This document shows, piece by piece, positions 23,611-31,641 of a stretch of DNA of 64,000 bases (position 1 is the first letter of the stretch; each line of letters starts with the position of its first letter). The notes under the pieces were generated by a model. The model had not been told where the DNA came from. It was given only the letters and a program-made list of their open reading frames with translations, and made no database searches. Both the position numbers and the translations under genes were made by a program. This DNA comes from a virus: the IMG/VR virus record IMGVR_UViG_3300009506_000002, positions 78,378 through 142,377 of that record; one strand, 5' to 3'.

Positions 23611-24917
23611 AGATCAGCGAGTTCCTCTGTATATTGTTTTCTGTGGTTGATATTCTGCCACATTTCGATCGCCTTGTCAAGCTCGTAGATTTCAGCCTTC
23701 AGCTTGGCAGAATACTCCTGCGTGACGTTGTAGATCGGCATCTCGAGCAATGAGTTCTGATGCTCACGGCTGAACTTCAAACGACGCATGTCTGCCTGAA
23801 TGTCAGCCTTGTTCTTGCGTCCTTGCAAGTCAAGCTCGCCATCAAGAACAGCCTCAACGAAGCGGCGCTTCTCTGACAGGTTGTGCATCTTGTCCTTGTC
23901 ACGCTTTGTCCATGACTTGTAGCGGACATTGTACATGCTCAGACGATAGTCACAGAACTGCGCAATCAGGTCGCCTACGTTGTCAAACGTCTTCAGCTTT
24001 CCTGTCTCGTCAATCAGTGTGAGGTTCTCGGTACGGCGTTTGACCAGCTTCAACTTCTTCAGCAGTTCTGCCTCATCGCTATCTTTCAGCTTGCGCGGCA
24101 GTGTGACTTCGAAGTGGAAGCCATCCTTTGAGCATTTGTCGATGTAGTTGACCAGCGTACCCGCATCTACCATCTTGTCCAGCTCTTTGATGTAGCCTGC
24201 GCGGTCATAGCCAATTGGCAGCTCTACAATGCTGGCCTTAGTCGGGCTCTTGCGCGTGACTTTGCCATAGATGACCCAGCTATCTCCATCAGCCACAACC
24301 TTGCCCTTGAAGTCAGGGAACGTAGGCTTGATTGACTTAGGTTTCTTGCCAGATACCAGATAGCGGCAGCAGTGATCAGCCACATCTGATGGGTCACGCG
24401 GCAGAATGTCAGTTGCAAAGCCTGTCGCAATGCCCTTTGCACCGTTGACCAGTACCCACGGAATGAGCGGCAGATAGAACAGCGGCTCAGGGTTCTCTGG
24501 GTCTGGGTGTGACGGTAGGATGTCCTGATCAGGGAAGAACTTCTCAAAGTTCTTGCTCAGGGAGATGTCCGTGTATCGTGGTGATGCAGCAGACGTGACC
24601 ATGCGGGTACCGAAAGTACCGTCACCCTCGAGCAATGGGATGTTATTGTCAAACGTGCGCGCGAGGCGGATGATCGTGTCGACCATCGAGCTATCGCCGT
24701 GGTGATACTTGGCAATCGGGAAGGTGTAACCCATCAGCGCCAGCGTCTTGATGAACTTGTTCTTGGCTTCCTTCGTAGCAGTGAAGATGGCCTTACGCTG
24801 GCCTGGCTTCAATCCGTCAATCAGTGAAGGGATGGCTCGATTGTAGATTGTGTAGAGCGCATAGTCGCGTAGGTCGGTGTTAGTATGTTGGGAAACTGTG
24901 ATTGTTCCTTTTTTCAC
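23607..24917 (-). CDS. 52: type II topoisomerase medium subunit gp52
   Basis: DNA-cleaving subunit. Catalytic Tyr115 lies in AASPRYTDIS, with KPGQRKAIF and the HHGDSSM / LLEGDGTFGTR blocks typical of GyrA/ParC-type winged-helix domain. 436 aa, like T4 gp52 (442). Starts at GTG 24917 (GGAGATTAA upstream). Lies downstream of gp39 with a tiny membrane peptide between. Confidence 0.95.
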   Translation of the reverse strand: MKKGTITVSQHTNTDLRDYALYTIYNRAIPSLIDGLKPGQRKAIFTATKEAKNKFIKTLALMGYTFPIAKYHHGDSSMVDTIIRLARTFDNNIPLLEGDGTFGTRMVTSAASPRYTDISLSKNFEKFFPDQDILPSHPDPENPEPLFYLPLIPWVLVNGAKGIATGFATDILPRDPSDVADHCCRYLVSGKKPKSIKPTFPDFKGKVVADGDSWVIYGKVTRKSPTKASIVELPIGYDRAGYIKELDKMVDAGTLVNYIDKCSKDGFHFEVTLPRKLKDSDEAELLKKLKLVKRRTENLTLIDETGKLKTFDNVGDLIAQFCDYRLSMYNVRYKSWTKRDKDKMHNLSEKRRFVEAVLDGELDLQGRKNKADIQADMRRLKFSREHQNSLLEMPIYNVTQEYSAKLKAEIYELDKAIEMWQNINHRKQYTEELADL

Positions 24918-25031
24918 TTAATCTCCTATTGCAGATGTCAGCGCAAGGCTAACACAGATACAGATAATTGTCAAGATAATGTAGAATCGAGTCTGTGCGC
25001 GCCTGCGCACGCGATCAAGAAACATACTCAT
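24918..25031 (-). CDS. 37-aa membrane peptide between topoisomerase genes
   Basis: ATG 25031 overlaps the gp39 stop (ATGA). Basic start (DRVRRRAQTRF) then one transmembrane helix (YIILTIICICVSLALTSA). Its helix codons also contain a promoter for gp52. Membrane attachment of the topoisomerase complex is a speculative role. Confidence 0.55.
   Translation of the reverse strand: MSMFLDRVRRRAQTRFYIILTIICICVSLALTSAIGD
24946..24974 (-). promoter_or_regulatory. sigma-70 promoter within the 37-aa peptide gene
   Basis: TTGACA (24969-24974), 17-bp spacer, TAGCCT (24946-24951); weak -10. Would drive gp52. Confidence 0.55.
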
Positions 25032-26860
25032 GACAGCCACTTCTTACGCTTTGAGACATCGTCACCAAAGGCCATCTCGAGTGCTGCCTGACCATGATCA
25101 TCCATAATAACCGTGTCGATAACAGGGTCATTGATCATCTGGTCGTAGACGTCATCTTTCAGTGAGCCGAGACCCTTGGCATACGTGAAGCGCCAAGAAG
25201 AATATTGGTCAGAGACCTTGTTCCACTCCTCAAGTGAGTAGAAGCCCTTAACGTCCTTGCCCTTGCGTACCACGATGATCGGGCTGCGCAAGATTTCAAT
25301 ACGCTTCTCCTCGAACAACTCAGGCCACATTGAGAACAGGTTCAGCAGTAGACCCTGAATGTTCGCGCCGTCAGTATCCGCGTCGGTGGTGATACGGATT
25401 TTGCCGTAGTTGAGGTTTTTGGCTGGCTTGCCAAACTCAAGGCCAACAATCGCCATGATGTCAGATACGATGACGTTGTTCGCAACCTTACTTAGCTCGT
25501 CCTTGTTTCTCCAGTTGAGGGGCTTACCAGTGAGCGGATAGGCACCGTGGAAGTTGTTGTCACGGACATTGATGAAGTTATTGATCGCTGAATCTCCCTC
25601 CATCAGATGCAGGATGCACTTGTCACGCGCGCGGCTATTGGCCTTGATCTCGTCAGCAACCTTCTTGTTCTTGTTCGCTTTCTGTGCAGCGCGAACCTTC
25701 GCCAATTCAGCCTGTCGCTGCTTGGCTTCAACCCAGTCGACCACTGACTGCACGACCCCACTCTTCAGAACGCCAGCAACCATCTTGTCGCTGACTGTGA
25801 AGCAGGTACCGTAGTCACGGACTTCTGTGATCAGGTTGTCCTTGGTCTGTGAGTCATAACGCGGGTTCATGATTCGCGCATTGATGAAGAGCATCATGTG
25901 ACTACGGATGACCGCTGGCTTCACGTCGATCTTGTTCTTCTTCTTGATGTGCGCCCTGATCTTGTCAATAAGCTGCCACGCGATGTAGTCGATGTGTGAA
26001 CCACCAACCGATGTCTGATTACTGTTCACGAAGGATACGTGCTGGAAGCCGTCATCTGATGCAGCAACAGCAATCTTCCAGTCCTCATTTTCATCGTACA
26101 CGAACTCCTCGCAGTACATTTCGATGTACCTCTTGAAGTTGGCAAAGCGGACACGGCATCCGTTCAGGTAGATTTTCAGGTGAGGGTTACATGCTGCCAC
26201 GTCGGTGACGCGCTTTGTCAGCATCTCGATATCACCTGGAGTAAACTTAGTACGACCGAAACGCTTGTAGTCAGGCAACCAAGATACCTCGGTGAAGTTC
26301 TGGTGTGACTTTTTGGTCTTGCCGCCAGAGGTCTCGCCCATATTGTCAGACCATGTCTGTGTGAACTGCATCTTGCCGTCAGCCGTGGTGACTGTGAACT
26401 CCTTAGAGAAGATGTTCGTCAGTGATGCACCCTCACCGTTCTGTCCGGTGAGGTCATTGGTATCCTCGTCGTCGAAGTTCGACCCAGCCTTCAGCTCTGA
26501 GAAGATCATCTCAGGAATCCATTGCTGGTGCTCTTTGTGAACAGCAACCGGGATGCCGCCATTGTCGAACACGGTGATCTGTCCTGTTTGGTGATCAAAG
26601 TTGACCTTGATTGTATCCAGATGCTGTCCCTCAGGACGTTTGGAATGGTCAACAGAGTTGTCGAGAATCTCCTCAAACATCTTGAGTAGTGCAGGGTTCC
26701 AGGTTACTTCCTTTTTGACCATCTGCATCTTGTGATCATGTACGATACACCAGGTGATTGCAGTGTGGTCAACAATGGAACCAAGGTAGCGTCCAGGGCG
26801 CTTAAGGACGTGCTCGACGTCCGAAAGCTTCTGATACTTTTCCTCAAGTGCAACTGTCAT
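25028..26860 (-). CDS. 39: type II topoisomerase large subunit gp39 (unsplit)
   Basis: ATPase and TOPRIM subunit; 610 aa, covering what T4 divides into genes 39 and 60. GHKL motifs: EILDNSVDHS (N box), FDNGGIPV (G1), GQNGEGASLTN (G2). TOPRIM: LMEGDSAINNF and TDADTDGANI. Works with gp52 at replication forks. Confidence 0.95.
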   Translation of the reverse strand: MTVALEEKYQKLSDVEHVLKRPGRYLGSIVDHTAITWCIVHDHKMQMVKKEVTWNPALLKMFEEILDNSVDHSKRPEGQHLDTIKVNFDHQTGQITVFDNGGIPVAVHKEHQQWIPEMIFSELKAGSNFDDEDTNDLTGQNGEGASLTNIFSKEFTVTTADGKMQFTQTWSDNMGETSGGKTKKSHQNFTEVSWLPDYKRFGRTKFTPGDIEMLTKRVTDVAACNPHLKIYLNGCRVRFANFKRYIEMYCEEFVYDENEDWKIAVAASDDGFQHVSFVNSNQTSVGGSHIDYIAWQLIDKIRAHIKKKNKIDVKPAVIRSHMMLFINARIMNPRYDSQTKDNLITEVRDYGTCFTVSDKMVAGVLKSGVVQSVVDWVEAKQRQAELAKVRAAQKANKNKKVADEIKANSRARDKCILHLMEGDSAINNFINVRDNNFHGAYPLTGKPLNWRNKDELSKVANNVIVSDIMAIVGLEFGKPAKNLNYGKIRITTDADTDGANIQGLLLNLFSMWPELFEEKRIEILRSPIIVVRKGKDVKGFYSLEEWNKVSDQYSSWRFTYAKGLGSLKDDVYDQMINDPVIDTVIMDDHGQAALEMAFGDDVSKRKKWLS

Positions 26861-26862
26861 GC

Positions 26863-27504
26863 TTACCTCGTAATTACGTTATAGAGATTGTCGTGGCGAT
26901 AGACGCGCTTACCAAACCCGTTGATCTGCAGAGCAACGCTCTCCTCAACCAGTATTGAGCGAGGCTTCTCGGAGACCGGACGCTCATACTCATCTGGTGC
27001 AGATGATCCGTATTGAGAATTCATCCTGCGCCAGTAGGATGCGATGTACTTGGCAGCGTCATCTTTCGTCTTATGTATGGAGATTCCATCAGGGCGAGTT
27101 CCCCAGCCACGCTCTGACTCTTCCCACGCAATGACAAAGACCTCTACCTTTGTCTTGGTGAACAGCTCAGGGAAGTCCTCTTGCAGCTTGGCGAGAGTGC
27201 GCTTTGCGTCTTCAGTCACTCGCTCTGTGCGCTTGCGCTCCTGCTCCTGCTCTCGTAGCGCTTCTGCGTTCTCCATCTCATAGAAGATCTGGTCAAGTGA
27301 CTTGGCAGGACGAACCTCTTGCAGCTCGTAGCCAACAATCTCACAGCCTTCATAGGCTTTGCGCGGGTTGCGTACCTGACCGAGGTGGCATTTTACGTGT
27401 GAAAGCTGCTTCCACATCTTGCCCTTTTTGGTGAAGTCGGGATCCATGTCACCTGTAGAGAACAGGCCATCAGTGTTTTTGATTTTGAAGATTGTGTCTG
27501 TCAT
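26863..27504 (-). CDS. hypothetical protein upstream of gene 39
   Basis: 213 aa. N-terminal beta region (FKIKNTDGLFSTGD), a charged coiled coil about 75-115, then an alpha/beta end with ISIHKTKDDAAKYIASYW. Function unknown. Confidence 0.65.
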   Translation of the reverse strand: MTDTIFKIKNTDGLFSTGDMDPDFTKKGKMWKQLSHVKCHLGQVRNPRKAYEGCEIVGYELQEVRPAKSLDQIFYEMENAEALREQEQERKRTERVTEDAKRTLAKLQEDFPELFTKTKVEVFVIAWEESERGWGTRPDGISIHKTKDDAAKYIASYWRRMNSQYGSSAPDEYERPVSEKPRSILVEESVALQINGFGKRVYRHDNLYNVITR

Positions 27505-27540
27505 AGCGAACCTCTCATGATGAAATATTGAAAAGGATGC

Positions 27541-27610
27541 GGCAGGACTGTGAAAGTCCCGCCGCGTAGTGTGCCGCTTTTGGAGGTGAGTGATGAGGAG
27601 AGCGGCACGT
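27541..27610 (-). promoter_or_regulatory. two tandem hairpins in an intergenic leader
   Basis: On the minus strand an 8-bp stem (27603-27610 with 27573-27580) with a 22-nt loop containing CACCTCC, then an 11-bp stem (27557-27567 with 27541-27551, one G-U) with a 5-nt loop. No strong T run follows, so attenuation or RNA processing is as likely as termination. Confidence 0.55.
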
Positions 27611-27615
27611 GTAAC

Positions 27616-27852
27616 TTACCCGATCTTGGTGACTCGACCTTCGTAGTCAGTGAAGCCGATATCGAACGGCACGTAAATCTTTGTACGCGCACCCTTAGGA
27701 TACAGGGTGTCTTCAGTCACCAGAATCATAAAACCATTTTCCAGCTTGTCGACGACCTCACCAACGACGTACTTGTCATCCCTACCCTCACATGGCATGA
27801 AATCAAGTGCCTTGATGCTATCGCCGATATTTGCAACTTTCTCGAAACTCAT
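27616..27852 (-). CDS. small hypothetical protein
   Basis: 78 aa, beta-rich (YVVGEVVDKLENGFMILVTED), possibly an SH3/OB-like barrel. First gene after an early promoter. Function unknown. Confidence 0.6.
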   Translation of the reverse strand: MSFEKVANIGDSIKALDFMPCEGRDDKYVVGEVVDKLENGFMILVTEDTLYPKGARTKIYVPFDIGFTDYEGRVTKIG

Positions 27853-27882
27853 AATTAACTCCTTTGCTCACTCAATAATGAA

Positions 27883-27911
27883 AGTCTACACGAAGCAGGA
27901 GGGGATGTCAA
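27883..27911 (-). promoter_or_regulatory. early sigma-70 promoter
   Basis: TTGACA (27906-27911), 17-bp spacer, TAGACT (27883-27888). Confidence 0.88.
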
Positions 27912-27920
27912 GAACTATTT

Positions 27921-29036
27921 CTAGCCCTCGACATTCACAACCATGTCTACTTCGTCAAGAGTAGGCCAGACGAATCCGCCCATCTTCTCAACCAGCAGGT
28001 GTGACAGGTCCTTACCTTCTTCAGCGCGACCACGGTTACGCTCGAAGATAGTTGGTGCGCCAGTGTGGAACACAGTAGCCACAACCTTGTAGCCCTTACG
28101 GCGTGCTGGGTTGATGAAAGCACGGCGGGCCTTCTTGCTCAGGTTCATCATGTCGATGATGACGCTCTTGCCAGTGTTCAGGGACAACTGGAACAGGTCA
28201 TTCATCATCTTGTTGATAACGTCCTGATCAACGGTCTTCCAGTTCTTGCCGTAGTCCTTGTAACCGCCAGCCTTACGAACCAGCTCGTCACGGGACAGAA
28301 CGATGTCACACTTCACGTTCAGGTCGTTGACCAAAACTTTCTCGCCTGGGTCTGCCAGACGGTTCTGAATGAAGGTTGACTTGCCACAACCCATCGGGCC
28401 AACCAACAGGATCAGCCAAGGCTCATCGTCACTAACTTCTGGCTCAGAGAGAGTCACGAAGTCCATGTAGCGGGTGTAGTCGCCCTTTGAGCCAGCGTGC
28501 TCGGCAGCGTAGATGCGGCCTTCAACGTCAGCAGCGGCAGTCTGTGCCAGCAGGTTGAGGAAGTCTGACTCGCCAGCGAATGCAGCAGCAACGCCAGCAT
28601 CCTTCTGCTCCTGAGTCTGGTTCCGGTTGCCCTGCCAGGTGTAGAGCGCCGAGTGCTGTGCGCACAGACGTGCAACAGTGAACATCTGATCCTGGGTAAG
28701 CAGGTCGCTGTACGCTTTGCGCAGAATCTCTACAGCGTAGTAGAAAGACACACCATCATGACCACGGAACGAAACGTAGTTTGTCTCAAGGTTAACCCGG
28801 CGAGTGAACGCTTTGCCTACGTCATGCAGCAGAGCGGCCAACTGTACTTCGATCGGAGAGCCATTGATGCGCGCCTGATTGACGACCATCATGGTATGCG
28901 TCCAGACGTCGCCTTCCGTGTGATACGGATTGGTGTCGAGGTCTGAGAAGTTATGGTCAGCATTCTTCATCGCCATTACGAGCTCTGGGAAGTTGCGCAT
29001 AAAGCGCGCGATCAAATCTTGTGTGTCTACAGTCAT
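27921..29036 (-). CDS. HD-Pnk RNA/DNA end-healing enzyme (HD phosphoesterase + 5'-kinase)
   Basis: 371-aa fusion. N-terminal HD domain (about 30-190): YHTEGDVWTHTMMVV ... ALLHDVGKA, with His39, His47 and His71-Asp72 as metal ligands. C-terminal P-loop kinase (about 205-371): GPMGCGKST at 213-221, with DMMN and a lid FERNRGRAEEG. This is the layout of Runella HD-Pnk, which removes 2',3'-cyclic phosphate and phosphorylates 5'-OH ends. T4 uses a kinase-HAD fusion (Pnkp) for the same healing step before Rnl1 sealing; here the HD domain replaces the HAD. A nucleotidase-kinase on other substrates is the alternative. Confidence 0.82.
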   Translation of the reverse strand: MTVDTQDLIARFMRNFPELVMAMKNADHNFSDLDTNPYHTEGDVWTHTMMVVNQARINGSPIEVQLAALLHDVGKAFTRRVNLETNYVSFRGHDGVSFYYAVEILRKAYSDLLTQDQMFTVARLCAQHSALYTWQGNRNQTQEQKDAGVAAAFAGESDFLNLLAQTAAADVEGRIYAAEHAGSKGDYTRYMDFVTLSEPEVSDDEPWLILLVGPMGCGKSTFIQNRLADPGEKVLVNDLNVKCDIVLSRDELVRKAGGYKDYGKNWKTVDQDVINKMMNDLFQLSLNTGKSVIIDMMNLSKKARRAFINPARRKGYKVVATVFHTGAPTIFERNRGRAEEGKDLSHLLVEKMGGFVWPTLDEVDMVVNVEG

Positions 29037-29038
29037 TC

Positions 29039-29227
29039 TTACATTACCTTCGTTGAATATGCAGCGCCAGCAGCGGCAAGCGCATCAGTCAGTTCGCCAG
29101 CGTCACGCGAGTTAACGGAAATAGCCAGCTCTTGGTCATCGGCCTCCCAGTTGATGCCGAGGTCGCCGGTGGCCGGGCCAACCTTTTCAGCGTCACTTGC
29201 AGTAGGGAAACTAATTTTGATTCTCAT
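29039..29227 (-). CDS. small hypothetical protein
   Basis: 62 aa; two beta strands and an Ala-rich helix (ELTDALAAAGAAYS). Precedes HD-Pnk in the same transcript. Function unknown. Confidence 0.6.
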   Translation of the reverse strand: MRIKISFPTASDAEKVGPATGDLGINWEADDQELAISVNSRDAGELTDALAAAGAAYSTKVM

Positions 29228-29241
29228 GATAAACTCCTTTG

Positions 29242-29288
29242 CTCACTCAATAAGTGAAGTCTACACGAAACGGAACCGTTTGTCAAGA
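29242..29288. repeat. 47-bp early promoter/leader repeat, copy 1
   Basis: Identical to 31642-31688; contains the whole TTGACA-N17-TAGACT promoter and the start of its leader. Confidence 0.9.
29258..29286 (-). promoter_or_regulatory. early sigma-70 promoter for HD-Pnk operon
   Basis: TTGACA (29281-29286), 17-bp spacer with the palindrome AAACGGTTCCGTTT, TAGACT (29258-29263). Confidence 0.9.
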
Positions 29289-29500
29289 CTTTTTCTGCAT
29301 CGTTGCGTAGATCTCATAGAAGCCTTCAGTCACACCCGGCCATTCCTCCTGTTGCGATGCCGCAGTTGCCTTTTTTATCTTCGGAGCGCATCTGTGACAA
29401 TAGATTGGCTTGTGAATATACTCCTCTGATATCTTGCGGGATGGAGCATGGTGTTGCCAACATCGAGCATTTCCTTTAGTTGTTCGAGTGTGTGGTTCAT
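29283..29500 (-). pseudogene. small gene with an apparent frameshift
   Basis: The strong ribosome site AAGGAGG and ATG 29500 open a frame that stops at 29375 (41 aa, MNHTLEQLKEMLDVGNTML...). In the -1 frame a protein-like sequence with a CHRC motif (EEYIHKPIYCHRCAPKIKK) runs to 29283 but has no start codon. Joined near 29435 they make a normal 72-aa zinc-type protein. Could be a decayed gene or a recoding event. Confidence 0.4.
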
Positions 29501-29512
29501 CTCACTTCCTCC

Positions 29513-30298
29513 TTAATCTAATCCCATTTCTGCCAGTACATCCATGAACATAGTGGCTGCCCCTGCTGCCCCTGCTGCTGCCTCTGCTGCCTCTGCTGCT
29601 GCCCTTGCTGCCCTTGCTGCTGCCCATGCTTCTGCCCTTTCTGCTGGCCCTGCTGCCCATGCTGCTGCCCCTGCTGCCCATGCTGCTGCCTCTACTGCTG
29701 CCCCTGCTGCCCCTGCTGCTGCCCCTGCTGCAGTCCCTGCTGCTGCCCATGCTTCTGCTGCCCATGCTTCTGCCCCTGCTGACCTTGCTGCTGCCCATGC
29801 TTCTGCCCTTTCGGATCGATCTGACCCGTCAAGCCACCCGGTTGCCCAAGTGGTAAACGCATCATCCTTGTAGACGCGCATGGTCACCCTGATAGCAAAC
29901 TCGACCCGCTGCTCGGTAGTGATAGCCGGCAATGGCATCTCGCGGACAAGCCTTTGTTTTTTCGTACCAGCTTTTAACCCGTCAAAAGCAACCTCCCCAC
30001 TATGCTCTATTTCCCACAACTTCGGATTTATGAAACGTGCGTGTATCAGGTTAAAGATCACCGCAAGCACTGGGTGGCGATACTGGTGCAGTACCCCATC
30101 GGTGCATAATTTGTTGCCCTTACCCTTTGCGACCCGCCAGCGATTCATGCGGAACTTAAAGCCGCCATGTGTTGTCATCTTCTGCGTGGTCAGTTTGTAA
30201 GCAATCATCTCACTTCCTCCTTTCGTATAACCAATCATCTCACTTCCTCCTTTCGTATAACCAATCATCTCACTTCCTCCTTTCGTATAACCAATCAT
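29513..30298 (-). CDS. phage protein with Ala/Trp-rich repetitive C-terminus
   Basis: 231 aa from ATG 30208, or up to 261 aa from in-frame repeats of the same start (30238, 30268, 30298). The N-terminal domain (KGNKLCTDGVLHQYRHP, LWEIEHSGEVAFDGLKAGTKK, ITTEQRVEFAIRVTMRVY) is found in many phages, always followed by an Ala-rich repetitive tail such as AEAWAAARSAG here. The DNA of the tail is a GCTGCC-type low-complexity repeat. Function unknown. Confidence 0.7.
   Translation of the reverse strand: MIGYTKGGSEMIGYTKGGSEMIGYTKGGSEMIAYKLTTQKMTTHGGFKFRMNRWRVAKGKGNKLCTDGVLHQYRHPVLAVIFNLIHARFINPKLWEIEHSGEVAFDGLKAGTKKQRLVREMPLPAITTEQRVEFAIRVTMRVYKDDAFTTWATGWLDGSDRSERAEAWAAARSAGAEAWAAEAWAAAGTAAGAAAGAAGAAVEAAAWAAGAAAWAAGPAERAEAWAAARAARAAAEAAEAAAGAAGAATMFMDVLAEMGLD
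29555..29815. repeat. low-complexity CTGCC/GCTGCC repeat tract
   Basis: Degenerate 3-15-base units (GCTGCCCCT, GCCCATGCT) repeat across about 260 bases inside the Ala-rich gene; all six frames are low-complexity, so length polymorphism is expected. Confidence 0.8.
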
Positions 30299-30321
30299 CT
30301 CACTTCCTCCTTTCGTATAAC
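30203..30321. repeat. four tandem 30-bp repeats, each holding a ribosome site and ATG
   Basis: Units 30203-30232, 30233-30262, 30263-30292 and 30293-30321 (last one 29 bases). On the minus strand each contains AAAGGAGG, seven bases, then ATG ATT. Unit length is ten codons, so all ATGs are in one frame, giving MIGYTKGGSE repeats if read through. The most upstream copy also encodes the stop of the previous gene. Confidence 0.95.
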
Positions 30322-30863
30322 GCCGCAGGCATGGTCGGCATGCGCATGGCTTCTCGATGTGCAATCCTATCATGATTAGACGCCGTTGTCAAGTAATTTC
30401 CTGACCAAGGTCGAACAAGACCCTTGTCCTCAATGATGACTGTGCCGAGGAACGGTTTGTCGATGACGCCTTCCTCAATGCCACCCCAGCCAGTTGGTGC
30501 AACACGGATCTTCCGAATCACCTTGCGCGCGTTAGGATACACCGCAGCCCACAAGAACATGCGGCCATCCTGCATACCAACGGACAGAATCTTCGCGTCA
30601 AGTGCCATCTCGATGTTCGGTGCGACTTCGTACTTGAAAATCTTCATGCCTTCTTCTAGACGAACCACCTTATAGTCACCGTTGAGCAGGCCACCCATTA
30701 CGTGGGAGAGGTTCCAGCCCTCGCGCCATGAATCACCATTCTGGCCTGTGACTTCAACCTGCACGTTGTTCTCCTCGTCCTCGATGATCAGGACGGTGGC
30801 GTACAGATAGCCAGGTGATCCGAAGTGTAGGTGAATCTGGTCACCTGATTGTAGAATGCTCAT
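30300..30863 (-). CDS. hypothetical protein
   Basis: 187 aa from ATG 30863 (GGAGG upstream). Beta-rich, with IHLHFGSPGYLYATVLIIEDEE. The last codons (YERRK stop) lie in the first 30-bp repeat, and the promoter of the next gene lies inside its 3' end, so the true C-terminus may once have been shorter. Confidence 0.6.
   Translation of the reverse strand: MSILQSGDQIHLHFGSPGYLYATVLIIEDEENNVQVEVTGQNGDSWREGWNLSHVMGGLLNGDYKVVRLEEGMKIFKYEVAPNIEMALDAKILSVGMQDGRMFLWAAVYPNARKVIRKIRVAPTGWGGIEEGVIDKPFLGTVIIEDKGLVRPWSGNYLTTASNHDRIAHREAMRMPTMPAALYERRK
30364..30392 (-). promoter_or_regulatory. early sigma-70 promoter for the Ala-rich protein
   Basis: TTGACA (30387-30392), 17-bp spacer, TAGGAT (30364-30369), within the upstream coding region. 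Confidence 0.75.
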
Positions 30864-31192
30864 GAAAGGTCCTCCATAACAAGATATCTGCATCCAGCTT
30901 CCTGGGCAAATTCGATTGCTTCCCAGCGGAAGAAGTCTTCACGCGAGCGAGCGTAGTAGAACACGCCGAACTTCTTGCACCATGCCTGGAAGTACTCGTA
31001 TGATCCATCATCGTAGGGACCCATGCCCTCTGGGTAGATCTTTGAGTTGTCAAGCAGGCCGACGTCGATCGAAATCAGGGAAGTCCCTTCAATGGCTTGC
31101 GGATTCTTTGGCCCGAAGTCCATTGGATACCCGTTCTGCTTTTCATACTGCTCCGGGTCAGTTATCAGGTAGGAATAGATGGATTCGGACAT
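30860..31192 (-). CDS. hypothetical protein
   Basis: 110 aa from ATG 31192, overlapping the upstream stop by one base. Aromatic and acidic, with EYFQAWCKKFGVFYYARS. Function unknown. Confidence 0.6.
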   Translation of the reverse strand: MSESIYSYLITDPEQYEKQNGYPMDFGPKNPQAIEGTSLISIDVGLLDNSKIYPEGMGPYDDGSYEYFQAWCKKFGVFYYARSREDFFRWEAIEFAQEAGCRYLVMEDLS

Positions 31193-31620
31193 TATGCAGT
31201 CACCTCGTAAGGCTTGTCCCACTGGCCGACGTTGATGTCGATGTACCAACCAACGTGGAAGTAGTCAGACTGGATGTCGGAGTGGTCGAAGTTCTCGATG
31301 TCCGAGCCCTTGCCATTCATGGCATCTTTCAGCTCTTCCAGGAACTGGCGAACAACACCCGAGTAGCTGTCATGAATCCAGTAGGTGTTCACGTCGATGT
31401 AGGTAAGGTCGCTAAAGTCACGCGGGTTGCCATCAAAGCTAGGCTTGTCTGCGTTGGTCTTGGCATAGTTGCCGATGATGTCGAGCTTGCCGCTCTTGAT
31501 GTTGACAACAAGGGATGAATGATGGCGCACGGCGATAGACGCCTTCATGCCATACTTCTTGAGGACCGCCTTGATCTGCGGTGCCAGTTCTTTCTTCTTC
31601 TCTTGGTTCATGTAAGCCAT
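31192..31620 (-). CDS. conserved phage protein, LPD29-like start
   Basis: 142 aa. MNQEKKKELAPQIKAVLKKYGMKASIAVRHHSSLVVNI resembles the small domain (LPD29-type) found in many phage and polyvalent proteins. Preceded by the shared early promoter and leader. Function unknown. Confidence 0.6.
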   Translation of the reverse strand: MAYMNQEKKKELAPQIKAVLKKYGMKASIAVRHHSSLVVNIKSGKLDIIGNYAKTNADKPSFDGNPRDFSDLTYIDVNTYWIHDSYSGVVRQFLEELKDAMNGKGSDIENFDHSDIQSDYFHVGWYIDINVGQWDKPYEVTA

Positions 31621-31641
31621 AATAAATCTCCTCTTTGTTCA

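Noticed and set aside
28065-28946. Plus-strand open frames opposite HD-Pnk
   Set aside because: Shadows; no ribosome sites, while the minus frame has HD and P-loop motifs.
29544-29873. Ala-rich and Leu-rich plus-strand frames opposite the repeat tract
   Set aside because: Low-complexity DNA keeps several frames open; the minus frame has a real N-terminal domain and ribosome sites.
30203-30321. CRISPR array from four 30-bp repeats
   Set aside because: The units are directly adjacent with no spacers and contain a ribosome site and ATG in frame.
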